From an uncultured Mucilaginibacter sp. (GTDB lineage Bacteria > Bacteroidota > Bacteroidia > Sphingobacteriales > Sphingobacteriaceae): a DNA stretch of 64,000 nucleotides. Below are positions 26,897 to 37,000 of the stretch, piece after piece (position 1 is the stretch's first letter; every line of letters begins with the position of its first letter). Position numbers and translations under genes: made by a program. The stretch spans positions 20,243 to 84,242 of the forward strand of contig CAJYJH010000094.1 in the NCBI GenBank assembly GCA_913775265.1. The letters run 5' to 3'. The notes beneath the pieces are model-generated. The model saw only the letters and a program-made list of their open reading frames with translations, did no database searches and was not told the DNA's origin.

Positions 26897-29800
26897 ATGA
26901 AGAAAATTTTACTGAGTTTTTTGTTGCTCGTTTTAACCGGTGCTGTGTTTGCACAAACGCGAACCATAACCGGTGTTATAATTAGCAATGATACAAATGA
27001 ACCCCTTGTAGGTGTAACCGTTCGGGTTAAAGGCAGCAACACAGCCACGCAAACCGATGTAAATGGTAAATATTCCATAAAGGTAACAAATGCACAAAAC
27101 GTGGTTTTGGGTATTAGTTATGTTGGTTATGCTTATCAGGAGCGCACCCTGCGTGTAGGCGAAAATAACTACGATGCTAAACTGGCGCCATCTAAAGATA
27201 ATAGTCTTGAAGATGTTGTTGTGGTTGGTTACGGTACCCAGCGTAAGGTAACCCTTACCGGTGCGGTTTCGACTGTTGATATTAAGAAGGTCGAAGATGT
27301 ACCGGCACTTAATGCCAGTGCTTTGTTAAGAGGCAGTGCTCCCGGTTTAAGCGTTTCCGGTGGCGTTCAACGTCCGGGGCAACCGGCAACGATTACCATT
27401 CGTAACCCGGTAGCATTCGCCAAAGATGGCGGGCAAGGAACTAATCCTCTTTTTGTAATTGACGACGTGATTCGCTCACAGGCTGATTTTGAGTTGTTAG
27501 ATCCAATCCTGATCGAAAGCGTAAACATTTTAAAGGATGCAGAAGCGGCTATTTACGGCGTTTCTGGTGCGAACGGCGTTGTACTTGTCAGAACGAAGCG
27601 AGGCAAACAAGGTGCACCCCGCGTAAGCTTTAGCAGTTCGCTTGGTGTTTCTAACGCAACCATGCTGCCCAAGATGATGAGCGCACTTCAGTTAGGTAAT
27701 TTTGTCAATGACTATAATCAAGGCAGAGCCGCAATAAGTACTGTGCCTGGCAGCTCGTCTTATCTTGCAGATCCGGCCACTTTTCAACCTAACTACTATA
27801 ACGCAGATGGCTATCTAGTAACGCAAAATCCTATACTCAACAATGGAGTTTACTATGGCAACGGAACTGGTACCACTGCAACCACAAGGTTTGCCGACTG
27901 GTACACGCCGGACGAATTAGATTATTTTGCCAACAATAGCCATAATTATTTAAAAGAGGCCTTCCAGAATGCTAATGTGTGGCGTGAAGCTGTAAATGTT
28001 AGCGGTGGTGCAGATAAGGTGAAGTATTTTGTTGGTGCTGATTATGTAAAACAAGGATCAAACTTTAAAGGCATCAATTCTAACAAATATGGGTTAAGAG
28101 CAAATATTGATGTTACACCTGTAAAAGGTTTAACAATTTCGGCTTCTTTAAGTACCGATGTTGGCTACTCAAGAAGTTACTTTTACAAATTGCGTAGCAC
28201 ATCCGAAAGTTTAGATAACGACGTTGCCACTTTACAAAACGTTCAGCCTTGGCAAGAATATTTTATTAACGGCAATCCGGTGATATTAGGTGCTTCTGCA
28301 AGCGGAGGTATTGATAATATCAATTATTTTCAGGTACGTGACTCTAATAACTTTACAGAAAGTAAAAATTATGTTACTAACATGCTCGGAAGGATCACCT
28401 ACGAAATACCTGGTATCAAGGGACTAACTGCTACGGCAACGTTAAACAAAAATTTAAATAACACTTTAGGTAAGCAATTCGGTACTACTTTCAATTATTA
28501 TAAATATTCAGGCTTAGGTGCAAACAAACATATTCCAGGTGGATCATTGGTTAGTATCAATCCAATTTCAAACGGAGATAGAATACGTCTGAATCCGGTG
28601 TTTGCAGATAATTACCAATTAGATGCCGGTTTAAATTACAACCACACTTTTGGCAAACATAGCGTTACAGCCTTACTGCTTTACGAACAAAGAGAATCTA
28701 ATTCTGAAGGTGTAGCGGGCATGGTAGAAGGCGTAATAGCTGGCGCATTGCCTTATCAAACATTTGCCACCGGCACTCAAACTTCGACTCAGGCAAGCCA
28801 AATTAGCCAGTTTGGTTTTCAATCGTTTATATCTCGTTTAAACTATTCATATGCTGACAAATATTTAGTACAGTTAGTTTACAGAGCTGATGGCAGTTCA
28901 AGATTTGCGCCGGGCAACAACTGGGGCGGCTTTCCGGCAGCATCTTTAGGCTGGATAGTGTCTCAGGAGTCATTTTTCAAAGACAACGTAAAATGGATGG
29001 ATTATCTTAAATTTCGAGTGTCGGCAGGTTTAGTAGGCACTGATAATACCCGCCCTTATCAATATCAGGCAAGTTACACTACAGGAACGGGCAGTAGTGG
29101 CGGTGCAGTTTTCAACGAGGGCGACAGGGGCTTAGCCATTATTCCAAATTTGGCAATTCCAAACCAATACGTTGTTTGGGATCATGTAACCAAGCTTAAC
29201 TATGGTGTAGATATGCAGTTCTTTAAAAATAGACTTTCTTTTTCTGCCGATTATTTTTGGAGTCATGGCTATGACTTGCTTACAGGCTTATCGTCTTCTG
29301 TACCTGCTACCATCGGCGCAAACGTTCCTACCGAAAACTATAGTAAAGTTAATATGTTCGGGTATGAATTGCAGTTGGGATGGCGCGATAACGTGGGTAA
29401 GTTCACTTACAGCTTTAGTCCGTTTTTTTCATGGAATGATAATAAATATTTAAAATACGACATTTCAACTGCGTTGGTTGGCACTATACAGGACTTAACC
29501 GGTGGATCAAGTGACCGGGGTGTATTGGGTTATAAGTCTTTAGGCATCATCAGAACTCAAGAAGACGCAAATGCAATAATTGCGTCTAGGGCAGCAGCAG
29601 CGGGCGGCGCAGGTAACGTTAAAATATTAGGGCAGCGTATTATGCCGGGCATGATTAATTACGAAGATTTGGACGGCGATGGCGTAATTACCGAAGGCTA
29701 TGGTGATCAAAAATATCTCACTAAAAAATCAAGCAATCATAATAGCTTGGGCCTTAATTTTAGCGTTGGCTATGGTCCGGTAAATTTAAACGTTATCATG

Positions 29801-30214
29801 GGAGCTTCATGGGGAGGCTGGACAACCATTGATGGCAAGAAACCTTTTAACCAATCAAGCAGTGGAGCTTCCATTGCAGACAACAGACCGGTGTACTGGG
29901 CTGACCATTGGACACCAACTAATACCGACGCCAGATTTCCTGCGCCGGGTTATTTGGCAACATACGATGTATCGAGTGATTTTTGGTTAGTACGAGCTAC
30001 GTCTTTGAACGTTTCAAATGCAACACTCAATTTCAGCATTCCAACCAATTGGTCTAAAAAAGCTGGTTTTAATACCGCAAGAGTTTTTGTAACTGCGACC
30101 AATCCGGTTCAGTTTATTAATCCATTCCCTAACGGATATCGCGATTTGCAAACAGGCCTGTACACTTATCCGGCTTTAAGAACAGTTTCATTGGGTTTAA
30201 ACGTAGGGTTTTAA
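26897..30214 (+). CDS. SusC/RagA-family TonB-dependent outer-membrane transporter
   Basis: 1105 residues, signal peptide MKKILLSFLLLVLTGAVFAQ. A carboxypeptidase-D regulatory-like domain follows (about 22-100, TGVIISNDTNEPLVGVTVRV, DVNGKYSI, ISYVGY), then a TonB-box region (EDVVVVGYGTQ), a plug domain ending in the SusC signature LKDAEAAIYGVSGANGVVLV, and a long 22-strand-type beta barrel to the C-terminal LGLNVGF. There is no N-terminal STN domain, so it is unlikely to be controlled directly through a FecR/ECF sigma pair. With the SusD gene 9 bp downstream it should form the outer-membrane complex that imports pectic oligosaccharides. It is the only such pair in the window. Confidence 0.97.
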   Translation: MKKILLSFLLLVLTGAVFAQTRTITGVIISNDTNEPLVGVTVRVKGSNTATQTDVNGKYSIKVTNAQNVVLGISYVGYAYQERTLRVGENNYDAKLAPSKDNSLEDVVVVGYGTQRKVTLTGAVSTVDIKKVEDVPALNASALLRGSAPGLSVSGGVQRPGQPATITIRNPVAFAKDGGQGTNPLFVIDDVIRSQADFELLDPILIESVNILKDAEAAIYGVSGANGVVLVRTKRGKQGAPRVSFSSSLGVSNATMLPKMMSALQLGNFVNDYNQGRAAISTVPGSSSYLADPATFQPNYYNADGYLVTQNPILNNGVYYGNGTGTTATTRFADWYTPDELDYFANNSHNYLKEAFQNANVWREAVNVSGGADKVKYFVGADYVKQGSNFKGINSNKYGLRANIDVTPVKGLTISASLSTDVGYSRSYFYKLRSTSESLDNDVATLQNVQPWQEYFINGNPVILGASASGGIDNINYFQVRDSNNFTESKNYVTNMLGRITYEIPGIKGLTATATLNKNLNNTLGKQFGTTFNYYKYSGLGANKHIPGGSLVSINPISNGDRIRLNPVFADNYQLDAGLNYNHTFGKHSVTALLLYEQRESNSEGVAGMVEGVIAGALPYQTFATGTQTSTQASQISQFGFQSFISRLNYSYADKYLVQLVYRADGSSRFAPGNNWGGFPAASLGWIVSQESFFKDNVKWMDYLKFRVSAGLVGTDNTRPYQYQASYTTGTGSSGGAVFNEGDRGLAIIPNLAIPNQYVVWDHVTKLNYGVDMQFFKNRLSFSADYFWSHGYDLLTGLSSSVPATIGANVPTENYSKVNMFGYELQLGWRDNVGKFTYSFSPFFSWNDNKYLKYDISTALVGTIQDLTGGSSDRGVLGYKSLGIIRTQEDANAIIASRAAAAGGAGNVKILGQRIMPGMINYEDLDGDGVITEGYGDQKYLTKKSSNHNSLGLNFSVGYGPVNLNVIMGASWGGWTTIDGKKPFNQSSSGASIADNRPVYWADHWTPTNTDARFPAPGYLATYDVSSDFWLVRATSLNVSNATLNFSIPTNWSKKAGFNTARVFVTATNPVQFINPFPNGYRDLQTGLYTYPALRTVSLGLNVGF

Positions 30215-30223
30215 TTTAAAGTC

Positions 30224-32053
30224 ATGAGAAAATTACACATCAATATATTTATGTTTTGTGCAAGCGTACTTGCATTAAGCAGCTGTAAAAAAACTTTGGA
30301 AAAGCAGGACTTAGGTAACTTTCTTGCTAATCAGGTTTATAATGATTCTACTACCACAAAATTAAGTGTAGATTACTTATACACTCAAAATCAACCCGGA
30401 TGGTTTGGCAATTCGGGTGGAGCAGTAAGCGGAACTGTAAACACTTTGACAGAAGAGCAGTATAGTGATAATGCTTTTACTAGGGGGACGTTGACTATCT
30501 TGTCAGTAGGTGATATCGGTACATCGAACGCCGCGTCAAATAACTATGGAAAGATTAGAACTATAAATATGTTCATTCGTGATGTAAACGCTGGTACCTT
30601 GCCGTTGGCAGTGAAGCGCCGGTTTACAGCACAAGCATATTTTTGGCGTGCTTATCGTTATTTTGAATTGGCAAAGGTTTATGGTGGCGTTCCTTTAATT
30701 ACTACTCCGTTGGATGCTGTGGGCGACGATGCCAAACAGGCGGCGTTGATACCGAGAAGCAATGCAGCGGCAACCTTTGCTTTAATCAAGAGCGATTTGG
30801 ATTCGTGTGTTAAATATCTTCCTGGTAAATGGCCTAATGCCAGCGACTATGGCCGAATTACATCAGGAGCCGCAGCTGCCTTTTTAGGTAGGGTATTAGT
30901 TACCTATGCTAGCCCGTTATTCAATCCTAACAGTGACCAAACACGCTGGCAAGCTGCATACGATGCAAACATTAACGCGGTTAATATTTTAAAGGCAAAC
31001 AGCTTTGGATTGTATTCAAAATTTGATTACACGATGTGGTCACTAGAGCGTAACAGTGAGCAGGTATTAGTTACACAATATAATACCGCTACTGCTGATA
31101 ATACGCGCAATCCAAACACTTATACCAATAATACACTTCCCAGAGCTGTTAGCTCAGCTGGAAGTGGATCAAATCAGCCTACATGGGACCTAGCCAGAGC
31201 CTTCCCCATGAAAGATGGTAAAGATACATTAACATCGAAGTATACTTACTCTGCTCAAACTTTTTACAAAAATCGCGATCCGCGTTTTGATCAGACCATT
31301 GCATACAATGGTGCTTTATATCCTGTACCTGGAAATTCAAGTTATCGTGCCTGGACTTATTTTTATGCAAACAATTCAAAAGCACCTACTCAATTAACAT
31401 CTACAGAGACGGTAGCCGCCAGTGCAACCGGCTTGTATTTACGTAAGGCAATTGATCCGACTATTGCCACCTCGAGTTTGCAATTTGCCGGAACTGACTG
31501 GATAGAAATCAGATATGCTGAAGTACTTTTAAACCTTGCTGAATCTGCGGCCGAATTAAATCGCCTGGGCACTGGTAACGAAGCTTATACTGGTATCATC
31601 GACATTCGCAAGCGTGCAGGTATTGAAGCGGGGAACGATGGCTTATACGGTTTAACGGCAGGAATGACTAAGCAGCAAATGATTGATGCGATAATGAAAG
31701 AAAGGAAAATTGAGTTTGCTTTTGAAGGTAAACGTTTCTGGGACTTACAAAGACGGCGTTTAATTACCAGTGTGCTTAATGGTAAAAGAAGAATGGGCGT
31801 AGTGGTTGTTTTAAATAACAACGGATCTTTTACAGATTATATAGCCGGCACTAGAGATGCGTCTGCAAATACCTCCCTGGATAATTTATATGCTACGAGT
31901 TTTAAAGTTACTACTAAGTTTTTAGACAACTCTGCGATATCATATCAGCCTGAGGCAACCTACTTTTTTGGTATTCCTACCGGAGCATTAACTAATAATG
32001 CCAATCTCCAACAAACTGTTGGTTGGGGTGGTAATTTTGATCCGCTGCAATAA
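30224..32053 (+). CDS. SusD/RagB-family surface glycan-binding lipoprotein
   Basis: 609 residues with a lipoprotein signal: MRKLHINIFMFCASVLALSSC, lipidated Cys21. SusD-family features include the helical TPR-type scaffold (RFTAQAYFWRAYRYFELAKVYGGVPL), AAAAFLGRVLVTYASPLFNP, and the C-terminal IDIRKRAGIEAG and ERKIEFAFEGKRFWDLQRRR blocks. It caps the SusC barrel and captures oligosaccharides at the cell surface. It is translated directly after SusC and its transcript ends at the strong hairpin at 32104-32136. Confidence 0.97.
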   Translation: MRKLHINIFMFCASVLALSSCKKTLEKQDLGNFLANQVYNDSTTTKLSVDYLYTQNQPGWFGNSGGAVSGTVNTLTEEQYSDNAFTRGTLTILSVGDIGTSNAASNNYGKIRTINMFIRDVNAGTLPLAVKRRFTAQAYFWRAYRYFELAKVYGGVPLITTPLDAVGDDAKQAALIPRSNAAATFALIKSDLDSCVKYLPGKWPNASDYGRITSGAAAAFLGRVLVTYASPLFNPNSDQTRWQAAYDANINAVNILKANSFGLYSKFDYTMWSLERNSEQVLVTQYNTATADNTRNPNTYTNNTLPRAVSSAGSGSNQPTWDLARAFPMKDGKDTLTSKYTYSAQTFYKNRDPRFDQTIAYNGALYPVPGNSSYRAWTYFYANNSKAPTQLTSTETVAASATGLYLRKAIDPTIATSSLQFAGTDWIEIRYAEVLLNLAESAAELNRLGTGNEAYTGIIDIRKRAGIEAGNDGLYGLTAGMTKQQMIDAIMKERKIEFAFEGKRFWDLQRRRLITSVLNGKRRMGVVVVLNNNGSFTDYIAGTRDASANTSLDNLYATSFKVTTKFLDNSAISYQPEATYFFGIPTGALTNNANLQQTVGWGGNFDPLQ

Positions 32054-32103
32054 TGCTGTTTCACAATATCCTTTAGTTTACATTGTTTAGTTAATTAGTT
32101 TGT

Positions 32104-32136
32104 AGGCTGTTTTACGAAAGTAAAGCAGCCTTTTTT
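32104..32136 (+). terminator. Strong Rho-independent terminator after susD
   Basis: A 12-bp stem (AGGCTGTTTTAC / GTAAAGCAGCCT, one G-T type mismatch) has a GAAA tetraloop and is followed by six T residues. It lies 50 bp after the SusD stop. Confidence 0.88.
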
Positions 32137-32313
32137 ATTAAAATTTGATTAGATAATTAAGTATTTCCCGGCCATTACAGGTGTGAGTGTAACAACTTCG
32201 CTATATACTATCTTATATAGCTTATAGCAAGTCTAATGACAATATTTTACATCACTAAGTTAAGATTGTACAATATTTTTGCGGTAACCCGTTGCATATT
32301 TGAATTAGAGAAT

Positions 32314-32329
32314 CAAGGCAAACCTAACA
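32314..32329 (+). promoter_or_regulatory. 16-bp motif shared with the 24419 promoter region (copy 2)
   Basis: CAAGGCAAACCTAACA, 15 of 16 bases identical to 24266-24281, 97 bp before the 32427 start. Possible operator or leader element; function unknown. Confidence 0.4.
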
Positions 32330-32426
32330 ATTCTGATTTTTCTGTAAGCCGTTTAAGGATCAACATAGTGTTGTGAACCGGTTGCGGTGTATACTACGGA
32401 ACTAACTGTATTGAGTTCAAACAATT

Positions 32427-34091
32427 ATGAAGAAGAATAAACTTTTTTTGCTTTTGCTATGCTCCGCCACCATGGCGGCTAAGTCAGCTTGGGCACAGTA
32501 TCCACAAATTCCGTCCGACATTAAGGCACAAAGTGAAGCCATGATGAAAGAGGCCGAGCGCCGGTCTGATTCAGCGTGGAAAGTAGCTTACACCGCAGTT
32601 GATTACGACATGCGTCATGGTAAGCCATACATTCCATGGGCTTCGCGCCCTACCGATTTGCCACAGTCGGACATGCTTGCCTTTCCGGGTGCTGAGGGTG
32701 GCGGTGCGCATTCGTTTGGCGGTCGCGGCGGCAAAGTTTATGTAGTAACCAGTTTGGCCGATAGTGGTCCGGGTACGTTGCGCTGGGCTTGTGAGCAGGG
32801 TGGTGCACGCATCATCGTTTTCAACGTATCAGGCATCATCCGTATCAAAACACCATTAATTATTAGGGCCCCTTATATTACTATCGAAGGTCAGTCTGCT
32901 CCAGGCAGTGGCGTTTGTGTAGCTGGCGAGTCAGTTTGGATCAATACGCACGATGTGGTAGTACGCTACATGCGTTTCCGCCGCGGCGAAACCAACGTAG
33001 GCCGTCGTGATGACTCATTGGGTGGAAACCCGGTAGGTAACATCATCATCGATCATTGCTCAACCAGTTGGGGATTAGATGAAAACATGTCAATCTACCG
33101 CCACATGTTTGATCCTGGCGATGGTAGCAAAGACGAAAAGAAAGGTACCGTTAACGTTACGATTTCTAACTGTATCTACTCAGAATCATTAGATACCTGG
33201 AACCATGCATTTGGCAGCACCACCGGCGGCGAAAACTGTATGCTGGTACGCAACCTTTGGGCAGATAATACCGGTCGTAATCCTTCCATCGGTTGGAACG
33301 GCATCTACAACTTTGTAAATAACGTTGTATTTAACTGGGTACACCGCTCTATGGACGGTGGCGATTATACTGCTAAGTTTAATATCATCAATAACTATTT
33401 CCAACCGGGACCTGCTACACCTAAAAATGAGGCAGTAGGTCACCGTATATTGAAACCTGAAACAGGACGCAGCAAGCTGAAAGAGCGCGTATTCGGTATG
33501 GCCTATGTGAATGGCAACATCATGGAAGGCTATCCTAAGGTAACTGCCGATAATTGGGCTGGTGGGGTACAGGTAGAAGGTCCGGGTGGTAAAGAAATGG
33601 AAGATGCCGGTCAGTATAAAGATTATATGAAGTGGAATAAACCATTCCCAATGCCGGCGGTAAAAATTATGCCTGCGCAAACAGCGCGTCAGTTTGTGTT
33701 AACTAACGTAGGCGCAACGCTTCCGGTCCGTGATGAGGTTGACACACGCATCGTTAAACAAGTGGCAACTGGTAAAATTGACTACAAACAAGGTGTAAAG
33801 GTACCTGAAAAGCAATTTGAGCATCGCCGTTTACCGTTGGATTCCTACAAAATCGGCATCATTACCGACATCAGCCAGGTAGGTGGATATCCTGACTATA
33901 AAGGTACCCCTTACAAAGACAGCGATAACGATGGCTTGCCTGATGCCTGGGAAACTGCGCACGGTTTGAATCCTAAAGACGCTTCCGACTCAGCCAAAAT
34001 GGCTAAAAACGGTGGCGGTTATAGCAACATCGAAGTTTACTTAAACTCATTAGCAGCAAAAGGCGAAAAAAGCATTACTGCAGCGAAATAA
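32427..34091 (+). CDS. Secreted pectate lyase-like protein, PL1 type (copy 2)
   Basis: 554 residues, signal peptide MKKNKLFLLLLCSATMAAKSAWAQ. The PL1-type beta-helix blocks are FPGAEGGGAHSFGGRGGK, TSLADSGPGTLRWACEQGGA, INTHDVVVRYMRFRRGE and NIIIDHCSTSWGLDENMS; an acidic calcium-type C-terminus follows (YKDSDNDGLPDAWETAHGLNP). It matches the minus-strand lyase at 661-2313 along its whole length. It should depolymerise the homogalacturonan linking pectic domains, freeing side-chain-bearing fragments for uptake. It opens the long co-directional run; the next gene begins 5 bp after its stop. Confidence 0.9.
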   Translation: MKKNKLFLLLLCSATMAAKSAWAQYPQIPSDIKAQSEAMMKEAERRSDSAWKVAYTAVDYDMRHGKPYIPWASRPTDLPQSDMLAFPGAEGGGAHSFGGRGGKVYVVTSLADSGPGTLRWACEQGGARIIVFNVSGIIRIKTPLIIRAPYITIEGQSAPGSGVCVAGESVWINTHDVVVRYMRFRRGETNVGRRDDSLGGNPVGNIIIDHCSTSWGLDENMSIYRHMFDPGDGSKDEKKGTVNVTISNCIYSESLDTWNHAFGSTTGGENCMLVRNLWADNTGRNPSIGWNGIYNFVNNVVFNWVHRSMDGGDYTAKFNIINNYFQPGPATPKNEAVGHRILKPETGRSKLKERVFGMAYVNGNIMEGYPKVTADNWAGGVQVEGPGGKEMEDAGQYKDYMKWNKPFPMPAVKIMPAQTARQFVLTNVGATLPVRDEVDTRIVKQVATGKIDYKQGVKVPEKQFEHRRLPLDSYKIGIITDISQVGGYPDYKGTPYKDSDNDGLPDAWETAHGLNPKDASDSAKMAKNGGGYSNIEVYLNSLAAKGEKSITAAK

Positions 34092-34096
34092 AATCC

Positions 34097-37000
34097 ATGT
34101 CAGGCAAGTACAGACATACCGTAAGATTTTTGGTTGGTTGCATGTTAGGGTGCATGATACATGCGCCCGCATGGAGCCAAAACAAGCCTAAAGAAGCTAA
34201 ACCTCAGCCACCAGTTGCCGCCGATAAAAGCGGCAAACTGGTTTATAGCGTTGATGCCAAAGGCGACCGCATACCCGATTATTCGTACTGCGGATACAAA
34301 GCATCCGAGCAGCCTATTCCTTTGGTGCCCGTTAAAGTAACTGTGCCGGTTAGATCTGGCGATGCAACTTTACGCATTCAGGCGGCTTTAGACTATGTTT
34401 CGAAGTTGCCCTTAGACAAGAATGGCTTCCGGGGTGCTGTTCTGCTTAACAAGGGAACTTATCAGGTAGATGGGGCTTTGCATATCAAAGCCTCGGGCGT
34501 AGTGCTAAGAGGTAGCGGTATGGGTACCGATGGTACTGTGCTTTTAGGCGCAGGTACAGATCGCGAAACACTGATTCGTATTTTTGGTCAGGACGACAGG
34601 CAGATGGCTGATGCCGTAAAGATTAATGACGCTTACGTGCCTGTAAATGCCATGTCTTTTCATGTTGCAGGTGGCAGATTCAAAGTTGGCGACAATGTGC
34701 AGATCCGCCGGCCAAGCACCAAAGAGTGGATCAAGTTTTTAAAGACGGATCACTTTGGTGGTGGTATCACTACCTTAGGTTGGAAAGCCGGAGAACGCGA
34801 TATAATTTGGGATAGAAAAATTACTGCCATATCTGGTAACACGGTGACTATTGATGCGCCTATTACTACAGCATTAGACACTGCATTTGGCGGTGGATTG
34901 ATTAGTTCATACACCTGGACAGGTCGCATCGAAAATATAGGTATCGAAAATCTACGTTTATCATCTGCCTTTAACAGCGCAAACCCTAAAGATGAGGCTC
35001 ATCGCTGGATGGCTATCACTTTAGAGGACGTGCGCGATGCCTGGGTGAGGCAGGTTACCTTTGAGCATTTCGCGGGCTCGGCTGTTTTTGTGACCGAGAC
35101 GAGCAACCGTGTTACGGTGCAGGATTGCAAATCTTTAGCGCCGGTTTCCGAAATCGGTGGTTACCGTCGTAATACATTTTTAACTATGGGAGGCCAAACG
35201 CTATTTCAGCGTTTGTATGCCGAACGTGGCTACCATGATTTTGCCGTTGGCTATTGTGCACCCGGGCCCAATGCCTTTGTCCAGTGCCAGAACTGGCAGT
35301 CGTACAGCTTCAGTGGTCCGATTGACAGTTGGGCTTCGGGCGTGCTGTATGATGTGATGAATATTGACGGACAAGCGTTAAGTTTCATGAACCGCGGACA
35401 AGACGGACAAGGTGCTGGTTGGAACACAGCGAATAGCTTGTTTTGGAACTGTAGCGCGGCCCGCGTAGATTGCTACCAGCCACCCGGTGCTCAAAACTGG
35501 GCATTTGGTACTTGGGCACAATTTGCAGGCGATGGTTATTGGGCCGAATCAAACAACACCATCAGCCCGCGTAGTTTCTATTATGCCCAACTAAAAGACC
35601 GTTTAGGGCGCGATGTTGATGCACAGGCCGATATCTTAAAAGTTGAAACCGAGGCATCAAGCAGCCCAAGTGTGAAAGTGGCGACAGAACTGACCGCCAA
35701 TTCGGTTAATCCGGCTGTTACTATAAACGACTGGATCAGCCAGGTTCCGCAACGCAATCCGATTGCTGTAAGTACAAACGGAGCAAAAACTATTGATCAG
35801 ATTGGTTACAAGCAACCACTGGCACCAGCGATGGCGGGTGCAATGAAAGTACAGAATGGATGGTTGATTAGAGGTAATGCCGTATTGAGTGGCATGCGCC
35901 AGGATTCTCCGTGGTGGAATGGCTCAGTAGACCCGGTGTATCTGAAAAAGACAGCTAAACCTGCCGTTACCCGTTGGGTGCCTGGCCGTACAGGTACAGG
36001 TCTTACTGATGATTTAAACGACGTCATCAACTGGATGCAAAAAGACCACATTGTTGGTTTTGAGCAAAATTATGCTTTGTGGTATGAGCGCCGCCGCGAC
36101 GACCACGAACGTATCCGCCGTATGGATGGCGACGTTTGGGCTCCATTTTATGAATTGCCTTTTGCCCGCAGCGGACAGGATGTGGCCTGGGATGGTTTAA
36201 GCAGGTACGATTTAACTACATACAATACTTGGTATTGGCATCGCCTGAAACAATTTGCCGATTTGGCCGACCAAAAAGGTCTGGTACTGATTAATCAGAA
36301 TTATTTCCAACATAACATTATTGAAGCAGGCGCTCACTATGCTGATTTTCCTTGGCGTCCGGTAAACAATATTAACAACACCGGCTTCCCTGAACCGGTA
36401 CCTTTTGCGGGCGACAAACGGGTATTCATGTCGGAGCAGTTTTACGATGTAAACCATCCGGTACGCCGCAAATTGCATCAGGCTTTCATACGTCAAAATC
36501 TCGATAATTTTGCTGATAACAACAGTGTCATACAATTTATCGGAGCCGAATTTACCGGCCCGCTGCACTTTGTACAGTTTTGGGTAGAAACCATACAGCA
36601 GTGGGAAAAAGAGAAAGGTAAAAAGGAGCTTATCGGCTTAAGTACTACAAAAGACGTTCAGGACGCTATCCTGGCTGATCCGGCACGTGCAGCAGCTATT
36701 GATGTGATCGACATCCGCTACTGGCACTACCAGGCCGACGGCAAAGCCTACGCTCCGCAAGGCGGACTCAACTTGGCACCTCGCCAGCATGCACGTTTGC
36801 TAAAGCCAAAAGCTACCTCGTTTGAGCAGGTTTATCGTGCCGTGCATGAGTACCGCCAGAAATATCCCGAAAAGGCTGTTATCTACTCTGGAGATAATTT
36901 CGACAAGTTTGGTTGGGCGGCATTTATGGCCGGCGGTTCATTACCTAATCTTCCGGCAGGTGTAAGCAGCCAATTGTTGGCAGATGCTTCTTCTATGAAA

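Larger units (their letters stand above)
32054..32426. other. Intergenic region between the SusC/D unit and the second pectate lyase
   Basis: 373 bp without a credible ORF. It holds the terminator (32104-32136) and, further on, ATTGTACA (32265-32272), CATATTTG (32295-32302) and the 16-bp motif at 32314-32329, all shared in order with the region upstream of 24419. The promoter of the 31.5-kb gene run starting at 32427 should lie here. Confidence 0.55.
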
